Of a stretch of DNA of 64,000 nt, positions 60,481-64,000 are shown in pieces (position 1 is the first letter of the stretch; the number at the start of each line of letters is the position of its first letter). Location of the stretch: assembly GCA_950295325.1 (NCBI GenBank), contig OX485807.1:20059666-20123665 (forward strand), read 5' to 3'. This stretch comes from Polytrichum commune. Lineage: Eukaryota; Streptophyta; Polytrichopsida; Polytrichales; Polytrichaceae. Below the pieces are notes generated by a model. It ran no database searches. It saw nothing but the letters and a program-made list of their open reading frames with translations, and was not told the DNA's origin. The translations under genes were made by a program, and so were the position numbers.

Positions 60481-61315
60481 CTCTAATTCAAACTTAATTC
60501 GAGTCTCCTTGCACTGTGTTGGGGCATATTCTCAGGGCCCACATGAACAAACACACATTGTTTAACAATGTCATGGCATGCCTCACTACATCGCTCCCAC
60601 TGTAAATGGGGCATGCACAGTGAGGTACTCATCCCTTGCTTATAGAGCCCACAAATAATAGCTGGCTAATGATGACTTGGCATGACGCAAACATGCCTAT
60701 CCATGTGCGTTGGCACATGTGGACCCCCGACAACAACGCTCTTCAAATCACATGTTACACGTACACTCCATCTCCGGTAAGGCAAGCTTGAAATATTCCC
60801 AGTTGCTAGTTTGAAATCACATAGTGACAAATACTCAGGCCAAGTATTAGTTCATTTACAAGGGAAGCCCAACATAAATGGGACATTATGCTTGTAAAGT
60901 CTCAGTCCCACACAGCAACAACGTGTTGTTGAGTGATGTTATGGCGCAACAATAAACTTGAGAGGAGCATGATTTTGATGCGTCCCCAATGATAGGTGTC
61001 ATGAACCAAAATCCGTGCGTGTGTGATCCGCTAAAGCTTGCCATCAAGGAAGATACATGAGCGGGTACATATGAAGCCATGATGCGACACATTTGTCACA
61101 AAGCGGGTGGAGACACAAGCTTCCTCTCTTGAAACTTTCCCAGGTGATGATCATAACCTTATGAATGAGCCCATGCAAAGAAAGAAGATTGGCTAATGAT
61201 GCATCGCTTCTGTGAAGTTCCAATCAACCAATTGAAATCATGGACTGGCACTGCTTGCATAAGAGGCACCGAGTTATTTTGGGAGGTTTTTCAATACCCT
61301 ACTTACTTGCCTTCT
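60481..61315. other. Intergenic DNA, nothing recognised
   Basis: No gene supported. Confidence 0.35.
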
Positions 61316-61319
61316 TCAG

Positions 61320-61435
61320 TCACTCTTCTACACCGAACACCCGTATTCCGAGTGGTATATGGCAAGGACTTGCGGTTTAAGAATGGACACTCAAACGACA
61401 TGTGTTGCGATGAGATTGGACAACAAAGTTATTCG
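61320..61435 (+). repeat. R1 end-A fragment
   Basis: GAGTGGTATATGGCAAGGAC, TTAAGAATGGACACTCAAAC and GCGATGAGATTGGACAA match the copy at 56430. Confidence 0.55.
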
Positions 61436-62050
61436 TGAAGTAAAGTGGGTGAAACCATGAGTTCAGTCTCAAACCGTGAGTTTATGGGAATTAACATAAA
61501 GTCACCTAATTTTTTTGCATGCTCAAAGTACTACCTACAAGGAGTAGTGTCGGGCTATTAAAAACAGGGTTCCTAACTTGTACTACTAGGATGGGTGGGC
61601 CAAGCTAGCCTTGCGTAGGTTGCTCTGGGATTTAGGATGGTGGATCCCATGCTCATACCATACTTTAGATCCTTAAATCCTCTCAAAGTTTGAGAGGTGG
61701 AAAGAGGAGCTCCCAAAAAATTCACCCAACTTTCAAAATAGTCTCCAATACACGACGAGCTAATGAGCTCATAATAAAAAAAAAGTTATCACAAAGAAGG
61801 ATCAAAACGTACGGTCTTGTCTCTCTTTGAGGGATGTTACAGAATAGGCGAGGCCCGAGAGATGGGACATTATCGAAAATAAGGACCCTCAAGGGCATGA
61901 ACCCGAGTGAGGGGGGCTTATGTCCGATATTGCCCCATCTCTTGGGCCTCACCGCACGTAAAGACCTAGCTATGCTTTCTAGATACTTCCACATGTAATC
62001 GAAAATCATAATACCCTCTGCGAAAACCAAAGGGAGATTACACAACATTC
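61436..62050. other. Intergenic DNA, nothing recognised
   Basis: No gene supported. Confidence 0.35.
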
Positions 62051-62086
62051 ATGGTCACGGCTCTTGGCTCGTGTGTGAAGTGGCCC
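62051..62086. mobile_element. Solo right end of the GGGCCACTTC MITE family
   Basis: ATGGTCACGGCTCTTGGCTC followed by GTGTGTGAAGTGGCCC matches the right 36 bp of the family and is followed by TTA. No left end or body is present. Confidence 0.6.
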
Positions 62087-62089
62087 TTA

Positions 62090-62444
62090 CTAACTTATTA
62101 TTCCCCACAGCAGGGGCTCTCGAGCCCTCCTGTCTGACAATAAGGATTGACACTGCTTGCATGGAATATATCTGGCCAAGCAAGCATCAGTATCAGCGCC
62201 CCACTGTTCTTCTTCTTCTTCTCATTATAATAATAATACTGCTACTACCGCTCCTCACCAACTACCACTCGTTTGCTTTGGCCCAAAGCCACCCACTGGA
62301 GCCTGGCCACCCCACCTGGGATTGGGACACTTGATCTGATGCGTCACTAAGTTAACATATTGTATTGGCAATGTGTCCTACGATACGCGGTATAAAGTGT
62401 TTCGTGCCACTAGGGTAACTTCTCTAATGACACTTCTCGTGCAT
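62090..62444. other. GC-richer stretch with TTC and ATA runs
   Basis: Contains a small hairpin GGGCTCTCGAGCCC near 62115 and a TTC run near 62210. No gene supported. Confidence 0.35.
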
Positions 62445-63050
62445 AGGTGTCTCGGGTGAGCTTTGGGCGTGATTGGTTGGGATCCCTCGCGTTTTCCAAG
62501 TTCAACCGGTCAAGTGTTGACATCTGTCGGTTGTTCTTTTATTAAGTTGGGGTATATTCTCTAGATTCGTCGTCTAAAAGTGGTGGACAACCCTCTTGGA
62601 GTCTTGAGGCATGAGCACATGACAACGGCCCGCCTCAGCCTCTTCCTGGCGGACTGTCAGGTGGCCCCTTGTGGTTGGCCGGCGGGGTAGGCTGATACGC
62701 CAGGCGGGCACAAAGCGCCTTGTTGTGCCCGCCTCCGCCTTCCCCGCTTTCCGTTTACCCTGTCTCAATGTCGTGGGTAATCTCGGTGTCATGAAAGAGA
62801 AAGGAGAGAGAGGAAATTTGAGTGCCGCAGTAAGAAATTTACAAAGAATTACATGGCGGAGGATGCCAAATCCGTGGGTTCTGGGTTGGGACGGAGGGTC
62901 CGCTTCGCCACCCTCGCCGGAGGAGCTGGATGAGAATCATCCCCTCCGCTAGGCGGAACGGCTGATGATTGCTCATGTGCGCGGCACCTTGAACTTTAAC
63001 CGGTTTACTTCTCAACCTAAATTGGTTCTTATGTAACTAGCGGTCGGTAA
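62445..63050 (+). repeat. Foldback-family arm interrupted by a GC-rich insertion
   Basis: GGGATCCCTCGCG...AAGTTCAACCGGTCAAGTGT and TTGGGGTATATTCTCTAGAT match the outer arm of 38561-39508. The arm resumes at about 62985 with CCTTGAACTTTAACCGG and GTAACTAGCGGTCGGTAAC. About 400 bp of GC-rich DNA (62580-62980) lies between and has no match elsewhere in the window. It contains a perfect 12-bp hairpin, AGGCGGGCACAA (62702-62713) with TTGTGCCCGCCT (62723-62734). Confidence 0.55.
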
Positions 63051-63054
63051 CGGG

Positions 63055-63390
63055 TGTTGTCATGGATGACTGAAATTTGAATGAAATCCATGTCAATCGT
63101 GGAAACATCCAAGTTTGGTATGTTATGCATCCTAACAAATTATGTAGTGAAATATGGCTTGGATGATTGGATTCTGGATGAAAATCCCACTTGGGAAGTG
63201 ACAATGATTGGAACATTGTGGATTCATAAGCTCCAAAAAAACATTTAACAAGGAATGGCAAATAATGATAGGGTTTACGTTTAGTGTTGGTGACACTACA
63301 CGGGAAGTTAACAATTAGCAGTTGAGCAAGAGGAATAGAAGTGGTGGCACTAAGTGCTATATTTTATTGTAGTTCCCCTCTACCACCAAC
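63055..63390 (+). mobile_element. Decayed copy of the TA-flanked MITE family
   Basis: TGTTGTCATGGATGA, CTGGATGAAAATCCCACTTG, GAAGTGACAATGATTGGAAC, GTTTAGTGTTGGTGACACTA and TGGCACTAAGTGCTATATTT follow the order of 27575-27952 in reverse. The left end is missing. It is uninterrupted at the site where the hAT-like element sits in the copy at 22511. Confidence 0.6.
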
Positions 63391-64000
63391 AATGTGGAAG
63401 TGTGGTTACTATGTCATAAATATATCTATATTGTCAAATACACATTTGTCACGTGGATGGTCACATTTTCGTGATGGCGTTTGTTCATCCATCATTTTTG
63501 GGCACCCTCGCATGATGCTCTTCATCATTGCCAAGCTTGCAAGGAGCACAAGATGAGATTCCAATTTCTAGTGCATTGTATAGTGCTCAAGCATGCATAT
63601 GTTAACACAAGGAAACATTATGGAATTTGTGATGAGCAATCAACTATGATGAGTATGCAATAGGGTATAATTTATTGTCGCATGTGTAGCAAGCATGGTG
63701 CTAGTATTCTTCAAAATTGCAAAGTGTCACAATTCCATCCATACCACGTTTAAGTATCATGTTTTCATCCCACCTTATTATCTTTGGTATCAAAACTCAT
63801 TTGTTAACTTCATTCACATCCACCAAGCCCTATCCACAAAAATCAATGTAAATGAAGCAAATGTAATTGCCCACCAACACTAAAACCTAACGTACTTACC
63901 AAGTGTGTTTTTGTGTCAAGTTTTGGTTCCTCTCAAATAGAAAATATAGTCTAGGCCTAACTTGCTTCGTTCTAGTGACCCTTTAACTATCACATGGCAG
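63391..64000. other. Intergenic DNA to window end, nothing recognised
   Basis: No gene or repeat boundary supported. Confidence 0.35.

Noticed and set aside
62703-62734. Helitron 3' hairpin
   Set aside because: The hairpin is not followed by a CTRR end at the expected distance and no 5' TC end was located.
62574-62952. Frames on both strands of the GC-rich insert
   Set aside because: High GC lowers stop frequency; neither frame resembles a known protein.

Overview
The window looks like nuclear DNA from a land plant with a large, transposon-rich, gene-poor genome. Evidence for this is low gene density, AT-rich intergenic DNA full of small inverted-repeat transposons and simple repeats, plant promoter words (G-box, telo-box), spliceosomal introns, and a coding region matching plant PRP17/CDC40. 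A seed-free vascular plant or another lineage with a big genome is my guess. The sequence alone does not fix the species.

Only two protein-coding loci can be supported. (1) An intronless CDC40/PRP17 splicing-factor gene at 4468-6273 (+), with a WD40 propeller in its C-terminal half. (2) A multi-exon gene on the minus strand, with exons at 10245-9835 and 9296-8293 joined by clean GT-AG sites in matching phase, and a probable first exon at 12527-12287. It encodes a plant F-box-associated/DUF1618-like protein. The two genes converge, with about 2 kb between their stop codons.

The rest of the window is mostly mobile DNA and its relics. There is a group of PIF/Harbinger (Tourist-like) MITEs with 3-bp TAA/TTA flanks and related ends of the form GGGCnnnTTyACAC, at 969, 1969, 16196, 21501, 26902, 31042 and 59695, plus one solo end at 62051. 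There is a TA-flanked MITE family at 22511, 27575 and 63055; one copy is split by a 701-bp hAT-like element with an 8-bp target-site duplication. Other elements are a tRNA-derived SINE with a perfect 12-bp duplication at 26125 and a truncated sister at 45205; a Stowaway MITE at 51295; a long-arm foldback family rich in AACCGGTT at 38561, with fragments at 28020, 54925 and 62445; and a LINE relic on the minus strand at 52102-53406 carrying an RNase H tail and the LINE C-terminal region. A high-copy family of unknown class (called R1 here) appears at least nine times.

Local tandem structures include a 41-43 bp minisatellite of about ten units (49192-49633), a head-to-tail ~295-bp duplication (33508-34081) and a diverged ~270-bp tandem array (40540-42060). 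Several perfect or near-perfect hairpins are present (2160, 35851, 58935, 62702). No rRNA, intact tRNA or CRISPR array was seen. Nothing resembling a new multi-gene system was found; the most informative observations concern transposon families and nested insertions.
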